The notes: generated by a model not told the origin, from the sequence alone. A stretch of DNA of 63,054 nt from Candidatus Humimonas hydrogenitrophica (GCA_947581615.1 CANPVD010000024.1:1-63054), one strand, 5' to 3'. Numbered from the stretch's first letter, positions 53,206 through 62,667 are shown. Program-made: numbers and translations.

Positions 53206-53661
53206 ATGCTACCGGAGACGACACGGAGGGAACGAGCCGTTGCACGTCGCCCCTGGGCCGGGACCCTGCGCCCGGACCTGGGAAACCTGTTCGATGACTT
53301 CTTCGGCCGCCCGCTCAGCACCTGGAGCGCCTGGACGCCGGCCGCGGACCTGTACGAGACGCCCGAGGCCTTCGTGCTCGAGATGGAGCTTCCGGGCTTC
53401 GATCTCGACGACATCGACCTCACCATGGAGAAGGGCGTGCTGTCGGTTACCGGCGAGCGCAAGACCGAGGAGAAGGAGCAGGACAAGACCTATCACCTGC
53501 AGGAGCGTTCGGTCGAGCGGTTCACCCGCAGCTACGCGCTGCCGCGGTCCGTCGAGATCGACCGGGTGGACGCGAACTTCTCGAACGGCGTGCTCGTGGT
53601 CACGCTGCCCAAGGCGGCCGAGGCCAAGCCGCGCCGGATCGAGGTCAAGCCCAAGAAGTAG
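53206..53661 (+). CDS. Hsp20/alpha-crystallin small heat shock protein
   Basis: A 151-residue ATP-independent holdase chaperone. The alpha-crystallin domain spans about residues 45-140: ADLYETPEAFVLEMELPGF, LTMEKGVLSVTGERK and the G-x-L motif in NGVLVVTLPKA. The C-terminal I-x-V motif (RIEVKPKK) is present. ATG at 53206 follows AAGGAGG. The 213-bp leader region has no CIRCE element or clear sigma-32 promoter; a short AT-rich patch near 53085-53100 is the best promoter area. A hairpin lies 39 bp downstream. Confidence 0.93.
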   Translation: MLPETTRRERAVARRPWAGTLRPDLGNLFDDFFGRPLSTWSAWTPAADLYETPEAFVLEMELPGFDLDDIDLTMEKGVLSVTGERKTEEKEQDKTYHLQERSVERFTRSYALPRSVEIDRVDANFSNGVLVVTLPKAAEAKPRRIEVKPKK

Positions 53662-53699
53662 GGATGCGGTCGGGCCCGCGAGGCCGCGCGATCGAGGTC

Positions 53700-53733
53700 G
53701 AAAGGGGGGGCGCGATGGATCGCCCTCCCTTTC
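53700..53733. terminator. Hairpin after the Hsp20 gene
   Basis: GAAAGGG followed by GGGCG-type sequence (from 53700) pairs imperfectly with ATCGCCCTCCCTTTC (53719-53733), giving a long G+C-rich stem. No T-tract follows, so termination is plausible but not certain. Confidence 0.4.
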
Positions 53734-53857
53734 CACATCCACCATGATCGCCCTTCCGATGCAGTGGCGACGCCGGGCCGGGCTCGTCTATTGTACGTAG
53801 TCCTCGTGCGCCGGCCGGGTCGCAGCGGCCGACGCTTCGCAGCCACGGAGGCAAGAG

Positions 53858-54547
53858 TTGGAGCGCCACATCTCACGCGAGCCGGTGCGGGACGCCGTGC
53901 GCCGGGTTCTGCTGGACCGGCTCCTGGCCCGCGAGCTGGCACCGGGCGAGCGTCTCAACGAGTCGCGGCTGGCGAGCGAGTTCGGCATCAGCAGGACGCC
54001 GCTGCGCGAGGCGCTCCTCCAGCTGGCGTCGGACGGCCTGGTCGAGAGCCGGCCGGGCCGCGGTTTCTTCGTGGCCGGCATGGAACCGGCGACGGCCCAC
54101 GACCTGTACGTGCTCGTCGGCGAGCTCGAGTCGCTCGGCCTCCAGCGTACCGGTCGACCGGACGAGGACACCCTGAAGGCCCTCCGGGACCTCGACGCGC
54201 GGCGGGCGCGGCGGCCCGAGGACTACGACGGCGCCCACGCCGTCGACCTGGACATGCAGTGGCACCAGAAGCTCCTGGCCGGTTGCCCCAATCGGCCGCT
54301 CCTCGACCTGCTGGAGGTGTGCCGGCGACGCCTGTACCGCTACGTGTACGTTCACGCTGCCGACTTCGGGCTCGTGGGCACGACCGGGCTCGAACAGCAC
54401 GGGCGCATCCTCGGTGCGCTGGAGACGGGGCTCGTCGACGAAGCCACCAGCCTGCTCAGGCAGCACTGGCGGTACGCGGCCGACGTGATCCTCCGGCGGC
54501 TCGAGGATGCCGACCTGTCCCCCGTCCGCAACGGTTCCCGGTCCTGA
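53858..54547 (+). CDS. GntR family transcriptional regulator (FadR/FCD type), second copy
   Basis: A 229-residue regulator. The winged HTH includes LLARELAPGERLNESRLASEF and GISRTPLREALLQLASDGLV. The FCD domain keeps the candidate metal set in DMQWHQKLL, EQHGRILGAL and LLRQHW. TTG start at 53858 has GGAGG seven bases upstream. It resembles the GntR protein at 9065 in layout but differs in sequence. No metabolic operon is adjacent: a broken SDR gene lies downstream on the other strand, so its original target may have decayed or lie elsewhere. Confidence 0.85.
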   Translation: MERHISREPVRDAVRRVLLDRLLARELAPGERLNESRLASEFGISRTPLREALLQLASDGLVESRPGRGFFVAGMEPATAHDLYVLVGELESLGLQRTGRPDEDTLKALRDLDARRARRPEDYDGAHAVDLDMQWHQKLLAGCPNRPLLDLLEVCRRRLYRYVYVHAADFGLVGTTGLEQHGRILGALETGLVDEATSLLRQHWRYAADVILRRLEDADLSPVRNGSRS

Positions 54548-54629
54548 CCGTCGGGACGACCGCTCAGTCCGGGCCGGGCCGCGGCACCGGATGGCCCGCC
54601 GCCGCCCGGGCGGGCGTCTCCCCCTTCAC

Positions 54630-55210
54630 CTACCGCTCCCGCACCCCCGCCACCTCCGGGTCGATCACCAGTCGCTCGACCCGCTCGCCGCCCCTGTCGG
54701 GCGAGCCCACGAACGGCGTGGCGAGGCACGCCACGAGGCTGGCCAGGTCCCGGTTCCCGTTCCAGATCCGCGTGGCCAGCATGCCGGGATGGAGAGCGAA
54801 GACGCCTACGCCCGGACCGGAGAGGTGGCGCCCGAGCTCGAACGGGAACAGCACGTTGGCCAGCTTGGAATCCGCATAGGCCTGCCAGCCCGAAGAGTCT
54901 TCCGTTCCGCGGAGGATCTCGTCCAGGGGACGCGGCCGTCGGCGGCCGGCACGCGGTCCAGGAGGAGGCTCACGAGCTGGAAGTGAGCCAGGTGAGTCAC
55001 GGCGAGCGTGCGCTCGACGCCGATCTCGGTGCGTTCGAGCGCCGCCCGGTACACGCCTGGGTTGGCCACGAGGGCATCGAGGCTCCGGAGCCGGTCGCTC
55101 ACCTCGCCGGCCGCGCGTCGAACCTGGTCCGGCGTCGCCAGGTCCGCCAGCACCAGGGTCGGCTCCGGGCCGCGGGCCCGCCGGGCCTTGCCCGCGCACC
55201 GGCCACGCCG
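54630..55210 (-). pseudogene. Broken short-chain dehydrogenase/reductase gene
   Basis: Two frames on the minus strand together make most of an SDR of the retinol-dehydrogenase type. The upstream part (55210 to about 54910) encodes TLVLADLATPDQVRRAAGEV, LRSLDALVANPGVYRA and HLAHFQLVSLLLDRVP; the downstream part, in another frame, encodes WQAYADSKLANVLFPFELGR with the catalytic Tyr-x3-Lys and VFALHPGMLATRIW. The frame changes after AADGRV, and the strand carrying the expected VNVSS block is missing. The N-terminal T-G-x3-G-x-G nucleotide motif is absent and a stop lies immediately upstream (55213-55211). Both truncation and frameshift indicate a dead gene. Confidence 0.8.
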
Positions 55211-55295
55211 CTACTAAGTGCCCCGACGGAACGTCGCAACGGGGCCGGTCGTGCGTCGCCCCGCCCGGCCCAGGGATTCCTCAAGGAGATGGACC

Positions 55296-57437
55296 ATGCG
55301 CCTCATCGCCGTCATCGCCTCCGCCCTCTGTCTGACGGCCGCCCCATCCCTGGCCCGATCGGCCGTCACCCCGGCTCCGGCCCGGGCCCCGTCGCTCGCA
55401 CCGACAGCGCACCGGTCGGAGGGACGCCCGTCGGTGGCGGCCGCCGCCGACACCACCCGCTTCGGCTACCTGGACGTGTTCGACCTGGAGTGGGCCGGGG
55501 ACCCGCAGATCTCGCCGGACGGGTCCCGGGTGGCGTTCGTGCGCACGGGCTTCGACATCATGAAGGACCGGGAGCGTACGAGCCTGTGGGTGGTGAACGC
55601 CGACGGCACCGGTCTCCGCGCCCTCACGGACGGCTCGCGGCACGCCTCCTCGCCGACCTGGTCGCCCGACGGGTCGCGCCTGGCCTACGTTGCCCACGGG
55701 GAGGAGGGCGCCGAGATCCGCGTTCGGTGGATGGACACGGGCCAGGAGGCCGTGCTGGCGCGGCTGCAACGCGGGCCGCGGGGCCTGGCCTGGTCGCCCG
55801 ACGGCACCCGCCTGGCCTTCGCCAGCTTCGTCCCCGGCGAGCCGCCGCCCGCCATCGCGCACATGCCGCCCATGCCCGAGGGGGCGGATTGGGGACCACC
55901 GATCCACGTGGTCGACCGGGTCACCTGGCGTCTCAACGGCCAGGGGCTCCTGCCACACGGTCACACCCACGTGTTCGTGCTGCCCGCCGAGGGCGGCACG
56001 CCCCTGCAGGTCACCCGGGGGCCGTACGACGATGGCGCCCCCGTATGGTCACCGGATGGAGAGACGCTGTTCTTCTCCGGGGACCGACACGCGGACGCGG
56101 ACTACGACCCGTCGAACTCCGAGGTGTACGCCGTGCCGGCGGCCGGCGGGACGGCGCGGGCCCTGACCGACCGGCACGGTCCCGACGGGAGCCCGGCCGT
56201 CTCGTCCGACGGCTCGAAGATCGCCTACGTCGGCTACGACGAGCACTACCAGGGCTACCAGGTCCGCCGCCTGTACGTCATGAGCTCGGACGGCAGCGGC
56301 TCGCATGCCCTGACCGGTGACTTCGACCGCAGCGTCGGGAGCCCCATCTGGGCCGCGGACGGCAGCGGGTTGTTCGTCCAGTTCGACGACCACGGCGACA
56401 CGAAAGTCGGCTTCGTCACGCTGGACGGGAAGGTGAGCGTCCTGGCGGACCACGTCGGAGGACTCTCCATCGGCCGGCCCTATCCGGGCGGCAGCTTCAG
56501 CGTCTCGGCGGCGACAGGCCGGTTCGCGTTCACCCGGTCGCTGTACGACCACCCCGCCGACGTGGCGGTCGGGAGCCGGCAGGGCGGGCCCGCCTCCGCG
56601 CGCCGGGTGACCCGGCTGAACGACGATCTCCTCGCTCACCGCGCCCTGGCCACGGGCGAGGAGCTCACCTTCAAGTCCTCCTACGACGGCAAGGAGATCC
56701 AGGGCTGGATCCTGAAGCCGCCCGGCTTCGACGCGTCCCACAAGTACCCGCTCATCCTGGAGATCCACGGCGGCCCCTACCTCAACTACGGGGACCGCTT
56801 CGCGGCCGAGGACCAGCTGTACGCCGCGCACGGCTACGTGGTCCTGTACGTGAACCCGCGCGGCTCGACCAGCTACGGCCAGGCGTTCGGCAACGCCATT
56901 CACCTGGACTATCCGGACCACGACTACGACGACCTCATGTCGGGCGTGGACGCCATGATCCAGAAGGGCTACGTGAGCCCCGACAGCCTGTACGTGACCG
57001 GCGGCTCGGGCGGCGGCGTCCTCACGGCGTGGACGGTGGGCCACACGACCCGCTTCCGCGCCGCCGTCGTGGCCAAGCCGGTGATCAACTGGTACAGCTG
57101 GGTGCTGACGGCAGACATGTCGCTGTTCGGGCTCAAGTACTGGTTCTCCGGGTACCCGTGGGACAACCTCCAGAACTACATGGAGCACTCCCCGATCACC
57201 TACGCGGGCCACGTGAAGACGCCGACCATGATCATGACCGGCGGCGAGGACCTGCGGACGCCCGACGGAGAGGCGGAGCAGTTCTACCAGGCGCTCAAGC
57301 TGCAGAAGGTCCCGTCGGTCCTGGTGCGGATCCCGGACGCCACCCACGAGATCGCCGGCAAGCCCAGCAACCTGATCGCCAAGACGGCCTACATCCTGGG
57401 CTGGTTCGAGCGGTACCGGGGCGGTGGCGGCGGATGA
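55296..57437 (+). CDS. Secreted S9 family serine peptidase (prolyl oligopeptidase-like)
   Basis: A 713-residue exported peptidase. ATG at 55296 follows AAGGAG; the signal peptide ends near SLARSAV. A beta-propeller of PD40 repeats (WSPDGSRLAYVAHG, VWSPDGETLFFSGD, AVSSDGSKIAYVGYD) precedes the alpha/beta-hydrolase domain with the nucleophile Ser571 in TGGSGGGVLTAW, the acidic residue in GGEDLRTP and His in DATHEI. It overlaps trmFO by four bases (ATGA), an unusual pairing of an exported peptidase with a tRNA methyltransferase; the overlap suggests cotranscription rather than shared function. Confidence 0.92.
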   Translation: MRLIAVIASALCLTAAPSLARSAVTPAPARAPSLAPTAHRSEGRPSVAAAADTTRFGYLDVFDLEWAGDPQISPDGSRVAFVRTGFDIMKDRERTSLWVVNADGTGLRALTDGSRHASSPTWSPDGSRLAYVAHGEEGAEIRVRWMDTGQEAVLARLQRGPRGLAWSPDGTRLAFASFVPGEPPPAIAHMPPMPEGADWGPPIHVVDRVTWRLNGQGLLPHGHTHVFVLPAEGGTPLQVTRGPYDDGAPVWSPDGETLFFSGDRHADADYDPSNSEVYAVPAAGGTARALTDRHGPDGSPAVSSDGSKIAYVGYDEHYQGYQVRRLYVMSSDGSGSHALTGDFDRSVGSPIWAADGSGLFVQFDDHGDTKVGFVTLDGKVSVLADHVGGLSIGRPYPGGSFSVSAATGRFAFTRSLYDHPADVAVGSRQGGPASARRVTRLNDDLLAHRALATGEELTFKSSYDGKEIQGWILKPPGFDASHKYPLILEIHGGPYLNYGDRFAAEDQLYAAHGYVVLYVNPRGSTSYGQAFGNAIHLDYPDHDYDDLMSGVDAMIQKGYVSPDSLYVTGGSGGGVLTAWTVGHTTRFRAAVVAKPVINWYSWVLTADMSLFGLKYWFSGYPWDNLQNYMEHSPITYAGHVKTPTMIMTGGEDLRTPDGEAEQFYQALKLQKVPSVLVRIPDATHEIAGKPSNLIAKTAYILGWFERYRGGGGG

Positions 57438-58774
57438 CCGTCACCGTCGTCGGGGGCGGGCTGGCCGGTCCCGAGGCCGCCTGGGGCCTGGCCGAGCGTG
57501 GGCACGCGGTCCAACTGGTGGAGATGCGTCCCGGCGCCTCCACCCCCGCGCACCGCACCGGGCTCCTGGGCGAGCTCGTGTGCTCGAACTCCTTCAAGAG
57601 CGAGGATCCAGCCAACGCGCACGGGGAGCTGAAGCGGGAGATGGAGGCGCTGGGTTCCCTGTTCCTGGCCTGCGCCGAACGGGCCCGGGTGCCCGCAGGC
57701 TCGGCGCTGGCGGTGGACCGGGAGCTGTTCGCGCATGTCCTGACCGGGGCGGTCGAGGAGCACCCCCGCATCGAGAGGGTCCGGGGGGAGCAGCGTGCTC
57801 TTCCGGAGGGCCCGGCGATCGTGGCTACGGGCCCGCTCACGTCGGACGCGCTGTCGGCGGCGATCCGGTCGCGGCTCGGAGACGAGGGGCTGGCCTTCTT
57901 CGACGCGCTCGCGCCCATCGTGTCCCGCGAGTCCCTGGACGAGTCCATCGTGTTCGCGGCGGGCCGCTACGGGGAGTCGGACGACTACCTGAACTGTCCC
58001 ATGGACCGGGACGAGTACGAGCGCTTCATCGACGCGCTCCTCGAGGCGGACGTCTACGCGGGCCACGACTGGGAGAACGTCCCTTACTTCGAGGGCTGCC
58101 TCCCGATCGAGGTGATGGCCTCGCGCGGCCGGGAGACGCTCCGCTTCGGCCCCATGAAGCCGATCGGGCTCACCGACCCCCGTACGGGGAGTCGGCCCCA
58201 CGCGGTGGTCCAGCTCCGGCGGGAGGACCGGGAGGGGCGCATGTGGAACATGGTCGGCTTCCAGACCCGGCTCCGGCACGGGGAGCAAGACCGGGTGTTC
58301 CGGCTCATTCCCGGCCTGGCCGAGGCGGAGTTCCTCCGACGCGGCGGGATCCACCGCAACAGCTACCTGAACTTCCCGGGCTGCCTGACGCCCTGGGGGT
58401 CGCCGCCCGATCGGCCCGACCTCGTGTTCGCCGGCCAGCTCACCGGGGTGGAGGGCTACGTCGAGTCGGCCGCCAGCGGCCTCCTGGCCGCCGTGACCAT
58501 GGACCGCGTGCTGCGCGGCCTCGATCCCGTGCTCCCGCCCGGCACGACGATGCTCGGCGCGCTCATGCGCTACCTGCGGGAAGCCGAGCCCGGCCGGTTC
58601 CAGCCCATGAACTCGAACTGGGGCCTGGTGGACGCCCTCCCCGAGCGCATTCGGGACCGGAGGGAGAAGCGGCGGCGGCTGTCGGAGCGGGCGCTCGAGG
58701 ATCTCCACGCGTGGATGGAAGCGCACGGAGTCGAGGGGATCGAGACCCGGGCGCCCGCCGCCACGAGCCCATGA
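57434..58774 (+). CDS. trmFO: Methylenetetrahydrofolate-tRNA-(uracil-5-)-methyltransferase TrmFO
   Basis: Makes 5-methyluridine at position 54 of tRNA using methylene-THF and FAD; cytoplasmic. The 446 residues start with the FAD-binding motif VVGGGLAGPEAAW. Family hallmarks are LVCSNSFKSED (first catalytic Cys), YLNCPMDRDEYERF, and YFEGCLPIEVMASRG with the second catalytic Cys, then GPMKPIGLTDPRTG and the C-terminal FAGQLTGVEGYVESAASG. The ATG overlaps the S9 stop, and its own stop overlaps maf, so the three genes form a tightly coupled run. Length matches the family; complete and likely active. Confidence 0.96.
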   Translation: MTVTVVGGGLAGPEAAWGLAERGHAVQLVEMRPGASTPAHRTGLLGELVCSNSFKSEDPANAHGELKREMEALGSLFLACAERARVPAGSALAVDRELFAHVLTGAVEEHPRIERVRGEQRALPEGPAIVATGPLTSDALSAAIRSRLGDEGLAFFDALAPIVSRESLDESIVFAAGRYGESDDYLNCPMDRDEYERFIDALLEADVYAGHDWENVPYFEGCLPIEVMASRGRETLRFGPMKPIGLTDPRTGSRPHAVVQLRREDREGRMWNMVGFQTRLRHGEQDRVFRLIPGLAEAEFLRRGGIHRNSYLNFPGCLTPWGSPPDRPDLVFAGQLTGVEGYVESAASGLLAAVTMDRVLRGLDPVLPPGTTMLGALMRYLREAEPGRFQPMNSNWGLVDALPERIRDRREKRRRLSERALEDLHAWMEAHGVEGIETRAPAATSP

Positions 58775-59427
58775 CCCGGTCGGCCGGGGCGAGAGGGCTC
58801 CCGGGGGGCGACGGCGGGGCTCCCTCCGCCGAGGACGCCGCGCCGCCCCGCCTGGTGCTCGCCTCCGGCTCTCCGCGGCGGGCGGAGATTCTGCGCAGGC
58901 TGGGGCTGACATTCGAGGTCCGGCCGACCGGCGTGGACGAGACCTTGCTGCCGGGCGAGTCGGCCCGCTCGGCGGCCGAGCGGCTGGCCGGCCTCAAGGC
59001 GGCCGCGGCGATCCGGCCCGGGGCCCTCGCGCTGGCCTGCGACACGGTGGTATCGCTGGACGAGGCGGTCCTCGAGAAGCCCGGCTCCCGGGCGCAGTCG
59101 ATCACGATGCTGGGACGCCTCTCGGGCCGGGAGCACCTCGTGTACACCGGGATCGCCCTGGCCACGCCCGGACGCACGGAGACGGCGGTGGAGGCCACGC
59201 GGGTCCGGTTCCGGGACCTGGACGAGCGGGAGCGCCGGGAGTACACGGCCACCGGCGAGCCGTTCGACAAGGCGGGGGGGTACGGCATCCAGGGCCTGGG
59301 TGCCGCGCTCGTCGAGGGGATCGAGGGCGACTTCTTCAACGTCATGGGTCTCCCGGTGCAGCGGCTGCTGGAGCTCCTGAAGCGTTTTGGCTGGCGGTAC
59401 GCCTTCGGGAGCCTGCAGCCCCGCTGA
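58771..59427 (+). CDS. maf: Maf family nucleotide pyrophosphatase
   Basis: Hydrolyses noncanonical or canonical nucleoside triphosphates (dTTP/UTP/m5UTP-type for YhdE-like members) to monophosphates. 218 residues. After an unconserved N-terminal tail of about 27 residues come the family motifs LVLASGSPRRAEILRRLG, ACDTVV, KPGSRAQSITMLGRLSG and FDKAGGYGIQGLGAALVEGIEGDFFNVMGLP-type sequence. ATG overlaps the trmFO stop by four bases. The coupling to trmFO, which makes m5U in tRNA, is interesting because some Maf proteins act on modified pyrimidine nucleotides. Confidence 0.93.
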   Translation: MTRSAGARGLPGGDGGAPSAEDAAPPRLVLASGSPRRAEILRRLGLTFEVRPTGVDETLLPGESARSAAERLAGLKAAAAIRPGALALACDTVVSLDEAVLEKPGSRAQSITMLGRLSGREHLVYTGIALATPGRTETAVEATRVRFRDLDERERREYTATGEPFDKAGGYGIQGLGAALVEGIEGDFFNVMGLPVQRLLELLKRFGWRYAFGSLQPR

Positions 59428-59566
59428 CCGGCCCCGTGGGTCACCGCGGCACGGTTCTCGTATCGGACACGGCGGGCCCTGCCAGGGGTACCGGGCGCGG
59501 CCCCTGAGAACCAGGACCGGCGGACCGAGGGCCCCCGCCGGAACGAACCCCCGGACTCGAGGTTTG

Positions 59567-60577
59567 ATGAGAGACGAGCTGCTGGACCTGGCGGTGATCG
59601 GTGCCGGACCCTGCGGACTGGCCGTGGGCGCGGCAGCGCGGGATGCCGGGATGCGGTGCGTGCTGTTCGACCGCGGGCCGCTCACGGCGACCATCGTGCG
59701 GGAGTACCCTCCTTACGTGAGCTTCTTCAGCACCGCCGACAAGCTGGAGATCGGCGGCCTGCCCTTCCCGATCGAGCGAGGCAAACCCACGCGGGAGGAG
59801 GCGCTGGTCTACTATCGCCGGGCCGCTGAATTCTTCGATCTGGACGTGCGCCAGTTCGAGGAGGTCCTGGCCGTCGAGGGCGCGGAGGGAGACTTCCGCC
59901 TCTTGAGCCGGTGCGCCGCCGGGGAGGAGCGCTCCATCCGAACGCGCGCCGTGGTCGTGGCCACCGGGAGCTTCGACGCCCCCAATCCCCTGGGCGTGTC
60001 CGGAGAGGATCTCCCCAAGGTCAAGCACCGCTACGACGAGCCCCACCCCTACTGGCGGCAGGACGTCGTTACGGTGGGGGGCGGGAACTCCGCCGTCGAG
60101 TCGGCGCTCGAGCTGTGGCGCGCCGGCGCGCGGGTGACCTTCGTGCACTTCGCCCGCGAGCTCGACAGGGGCGTGAAGCCCTGGGTCCTGCCGGACATCC
60201 GCAACCGGTTCGAGAAGGGCCAGATCCCGGTGCGCTGGGGCACCCGGATCGAGCGCATCACGCCCGCTACGGTCGTCCTGCGCGACGTGGAGACGGGGAC
60301 CGCCGACGAGATCGCCAACGACTGGGTGTTCGCCATGACCGGCTGGCACGCCGAGCCCCGCCTTCTCCGGGACCTCGGAGTGCCCGTCGACGCGGACTCG
60401 GGGGTGCCGGAGCACGATCCCGACACGCTCGAGACCCCGGTCGCCGGCGTGTACATCGCGGGCGTGCTCACGGCCGGCAACGACGCCAACCGCATCTTCA
60501 TCGAGAACGGCCGTCACCACGGCCGGCGCATCGTGGAGGCGCGGCAGGAAACCGGAATCAGGCTCGCGGGCTCCTGA
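59567..60577 (+). CDS. ypdA: YpdA-family bacillithiol disulfide reductase-like flavoprotein
   Basis: A 336-residue flavoprotein disulfide reductase. The FAD motif is AVIGAGPCGLAVGAAARDAG; the Cys in GAGPCG is the single catalytic-type Cys characteristic of YpdA. The NAD(P)H motif is VVTVGGGNSAVESALELWRAG, and the C-terminus has VAGVYIAGVLTAGNDANRIFIENGRHHG. It would recycle bacillithiol disulfide using NADPH, implying a bacillithiol-using organism, although no bshA/B/C gene is in the window. ATG at 59567 has GAGG upstream. The 139-bp gap after maf suggests a separate promoter. Confidence 0.88.
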   Translation: MRDELLDLAVIGAGPCGLAVGAAARDAGMRCVLFDRGPLTATIVREYPPYVSFFSTADKLEIGGLPFPIERGKPTREEALVYYRRAAEFFDLDVRQFEEVLAVEGAEGDFRLLSRCAAGEERSIRTRAVVVATGSFDAPNPLGVSGEDLPKVKHRYDEPHPYWRQDVVTVGGGNSAVESALELWRAGARVTFVHFARELDRGVKPWVLPDIRNRFEKGQIPVRWGTRIERITPATVVLRDVETGTADEIANDWVFAMTGWHAEPRLLRDLGVPVDADSGVPEHDPDTLETPVAGVYIAGVLTAGNDANRIFIENGRHHGRRIVEARQETGIRLAGS

Positions 60578-60630
60578 GGAGCGCGCGCGGCGCTCCGAAG
60601 TCGACGAACGGCGGTGGGTGAGGCGGACCC

Positions 60631-60948
60631 CTAGCCCTCCGCCGGGACCGGGGCCGAAGTCCCGTCCGGCCGGCTCGTCAGCGTCGCCTGGTCCTGGGCC
60701 GCCCGCTCCCGGAGTCGAGCCAGGAACGGGTTCAGGGCCTGCAAGATTCGGGACGCGTCCGCGGGCTGGAGGTCCGGGACGGCCACGTGTGTTCGAAACG
60801 TGACCGGTCCATCCGCTGGACCGATGATCGTGTACATGCTCGGACTCCCGTGTCTAGTCACTCGCAGGCCCACCGTCCTTCCGGGGATGTTTCCCCGGAG
60901 AGACGACTCCGCCCCGACTCGCGTCACCGTCGTCGCGCCACCGGTCAT
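60631..60948 (-). CDS. Possible small protein of unknown function
   Basis: Up to 105 residues from an ATG at 60948 (longer to 61011). The central part reads like a real domain (NIPGRTVGLRVTRHGSPSMY, THVAVPDLQPADASRILQAL) with a C-terminal amphipathic helix and a disordered Ser/Pro tail. No family recognised and the ribosome site is weak. It is convergent with the ypdA gene and faces the mgtE promoter region. Could be non-coding. Confidence 0.4.
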   Translation of the reverse strand: MTGGATTVTRVGAESSLRGNIPGRTVGLRVTRHGSPSMYTIIGPADGPVTFRTHVAVPDLQPADASRILQALNPFLARLRERAAQDQATLTSRPDGTSAPVPAEG

Positions 60949-61147
60949 GCCGGAAACGCCCCTCATCGGAGCCCGACTTCCCCGGTTTCCCGGGCGTCGC
61001 GGCTCCATCATCGACCTTGCACAATCGAGGCCGCGCGAACGGCGCCGGAGGCGCCCTCACCTTTCCTCCCACGGCAGGGCCATCGATCTTCCGTGGTCGA
61101 GCCCGAGGCGCGGACGCTGACACTTCGAGGACGGCCGGGAGGCACCC

Positions 61148-62485
61148 ATGATCGGCACGCAAATCCCGACCCCGGACACCGAGCGTGGCGAGGCGATCGA
61201 GCTCTGGGAAGGGTGGCCCGCGCTCGGCCCCGAACAGCGCGTCGAAGCCTTCCGGCGCCTGCCGCGCGCCGTCGCCGACGACTTCTTCCTGTCCCTGGAT
61301 CCACGGGAGCAGGCCGAACTGGTGGCGAGCCTACCGGAGGGCGAGCGCATGGTGTGGATGCGGCTGCTGCCACCGGACGACGCGGCCGACCTGGTGCAGG
61401 AGGCCCCGCCCCAGGAGGCTCAGGGACTCCTCGGCCTGCTCGACCCGACGACCCGCCGCGAGGTCACGGCCCTCATGGCCTACGGGGAGGACGTGGCCGG
61501 AGGGCTCATGAGCCCCCGGTTCGCCCGCGTCCGACCGGACATGACCGTGGGCGAGGCGTTCGCCTACCTGCGGCGGCAGGCGCCCCAGCTCGAGACGATC
61601 TACTACATCTACGTCCTGGACTCAGCGCAGCGCCTCCTGGGCGTCCTCTCCTTCCGCGACCTGTTCGAGGCCCCCACCGACCGGCGGGTCGACGAGATCA
61701 TGCAGCGCGACGTCGTGACCGTGCCCGAGACGATGGACCAGGAGGAGGTGGCCCACCTGTACCGCGAGCACGATCTCCTCGCCCTTCCCGTCATCAGCGA
61801 GGCGGGAACCCTCAAGGGGATCGTGACCTTCGACGACATCGCCGACGCCATCCGGGAGGAGCAGACGGAAGACATCCAGCGGATCGGCGGCTCGGAGGCC
61901 CTGGACTCCCCCTACATGGAGACGCCCTTCTTCCACATGGTCCGCAAGCGGGCGGGGTGGCTGTCCGCCCTGTTCATCGGCGAGATGCTGACCGCCACGG
62001 CCATGGGGCACTTCGAGGGGGAGATCGCGCAGGCCGTGGTGCTGGCGCTGTTCGTTCCCCTCATCATCTCGAGCGGGGGCAACTCGGGCTCCCAGGCGAC
62101 CACTCTGGTCATCCGCGCCCTGGCCCTGGGAGAGGTGAGGCTGCGCGACTGGTGGCGGGTGGCGTGGCGCGAGCTGCGCTCGGGCCTCGCCCTGGGCTCG
62201 ATCCTGGGAGCGATCGGGATCCTGCGGATCATGGCGTGGCAGTTCGGCGGCCTGTACGACTACGGTCCCCACTACCCGCTGGTCGCCTTCACCGTGGGCC
62301 TCGCCCTGGTCGGCGTGGTGACATGGGGCACGATGGCCGGCTCGATGCTGCCCTTCCTGCTCCGCCGGCTGGGCTTCGACCCGGCCAGCGCGTCGGCGCC
62401 CTTCGTGGCCACCCTCGTGGACGTGACCGGCCTGGTCATCTACTTCACCGTGGCCAGCCTGGTGCTCCTGCACGTGGGAGCCTGA
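61148..62485 (+). CDS. mgtE: MgtE family magnesium transporter
   Basis: A 445-residue Mg2+ channel. The N-terminal MgtE-N domain (RVEAFRRLPRAVADDFFLSL, AADLVQEAPPQEAQGLLG) is followed by two CBS domains (MSPRFARVRPDMTVGEAFAY; MQRDVVTVPETMDQEEVA) that close the pore when Mg2+ is bound. Five membrane helices follow, with the pore signature LIISSGGNSGSQATTL. ATG at 61148. The 136-bp leader shows no M-box-like structure that I can recognise. Length and domain order are normal. Confidence 0.94.
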   Translation: MIGTQIPTPDTERGEAIELWEGWPALGPEQRVEAFRRLPRAVADDFFLSLDPREQAELVASLPEGERMVWMRLLPPDDAADLVQEAPPQEAQGLLGLLDPTTRREVTALMAYGEDVAGGLMSPRFARVRPDMTVGEAFAYLRRQAPQLETIYYIYVLDSAQRLLGVLSFRDLFEAPTDRRVDEIMQRDVVTVPETMDQEEVAHLYREHDLLALPVISEAGTLKGIVTFDDIADAIREEQTEDIQRIGGSEALDSPYMETPFFHMVRKRAGWLSALFIGEMLTATAMGHFEGEIAQAVVLALFVPLIISSGGNSGSQATTLVIRALALGEVRLRDWWRVAWRELRSGLALGSILGAIGILRIMAWQFGGLYDYGPHYPLVAFTVGLALVGVVTWGTMAGSMLPFLLRRLGFDPASASAPFVATLVDVTGLVIYFTVASLVLLHVGA

Positions 62486-62667
62486 GGCGGGCGACCCGGC
62501 CGCGGGGCCAGTCGCCGGGGGATGGGCAGAACGCCCGTGGCCCAACTATCGTGCTATCGACCGCCGGCCCGAAGGGGAGTCCTCGTTCCCGAGCGCCCCA
62601 ATCTAACCCGAAGTTACTGAACCGCCCCGGATTTGTCGGAGGCTCCAACTCGTGAGAGGATGGAGCC

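Noticed and set aside
61012-61147. Magnesium riboswitch (M-box) in the mgtE leader
   Set aside because: The 136-bp leader shows no recognisable M-box pairing or terminator/anti-terminator pair.
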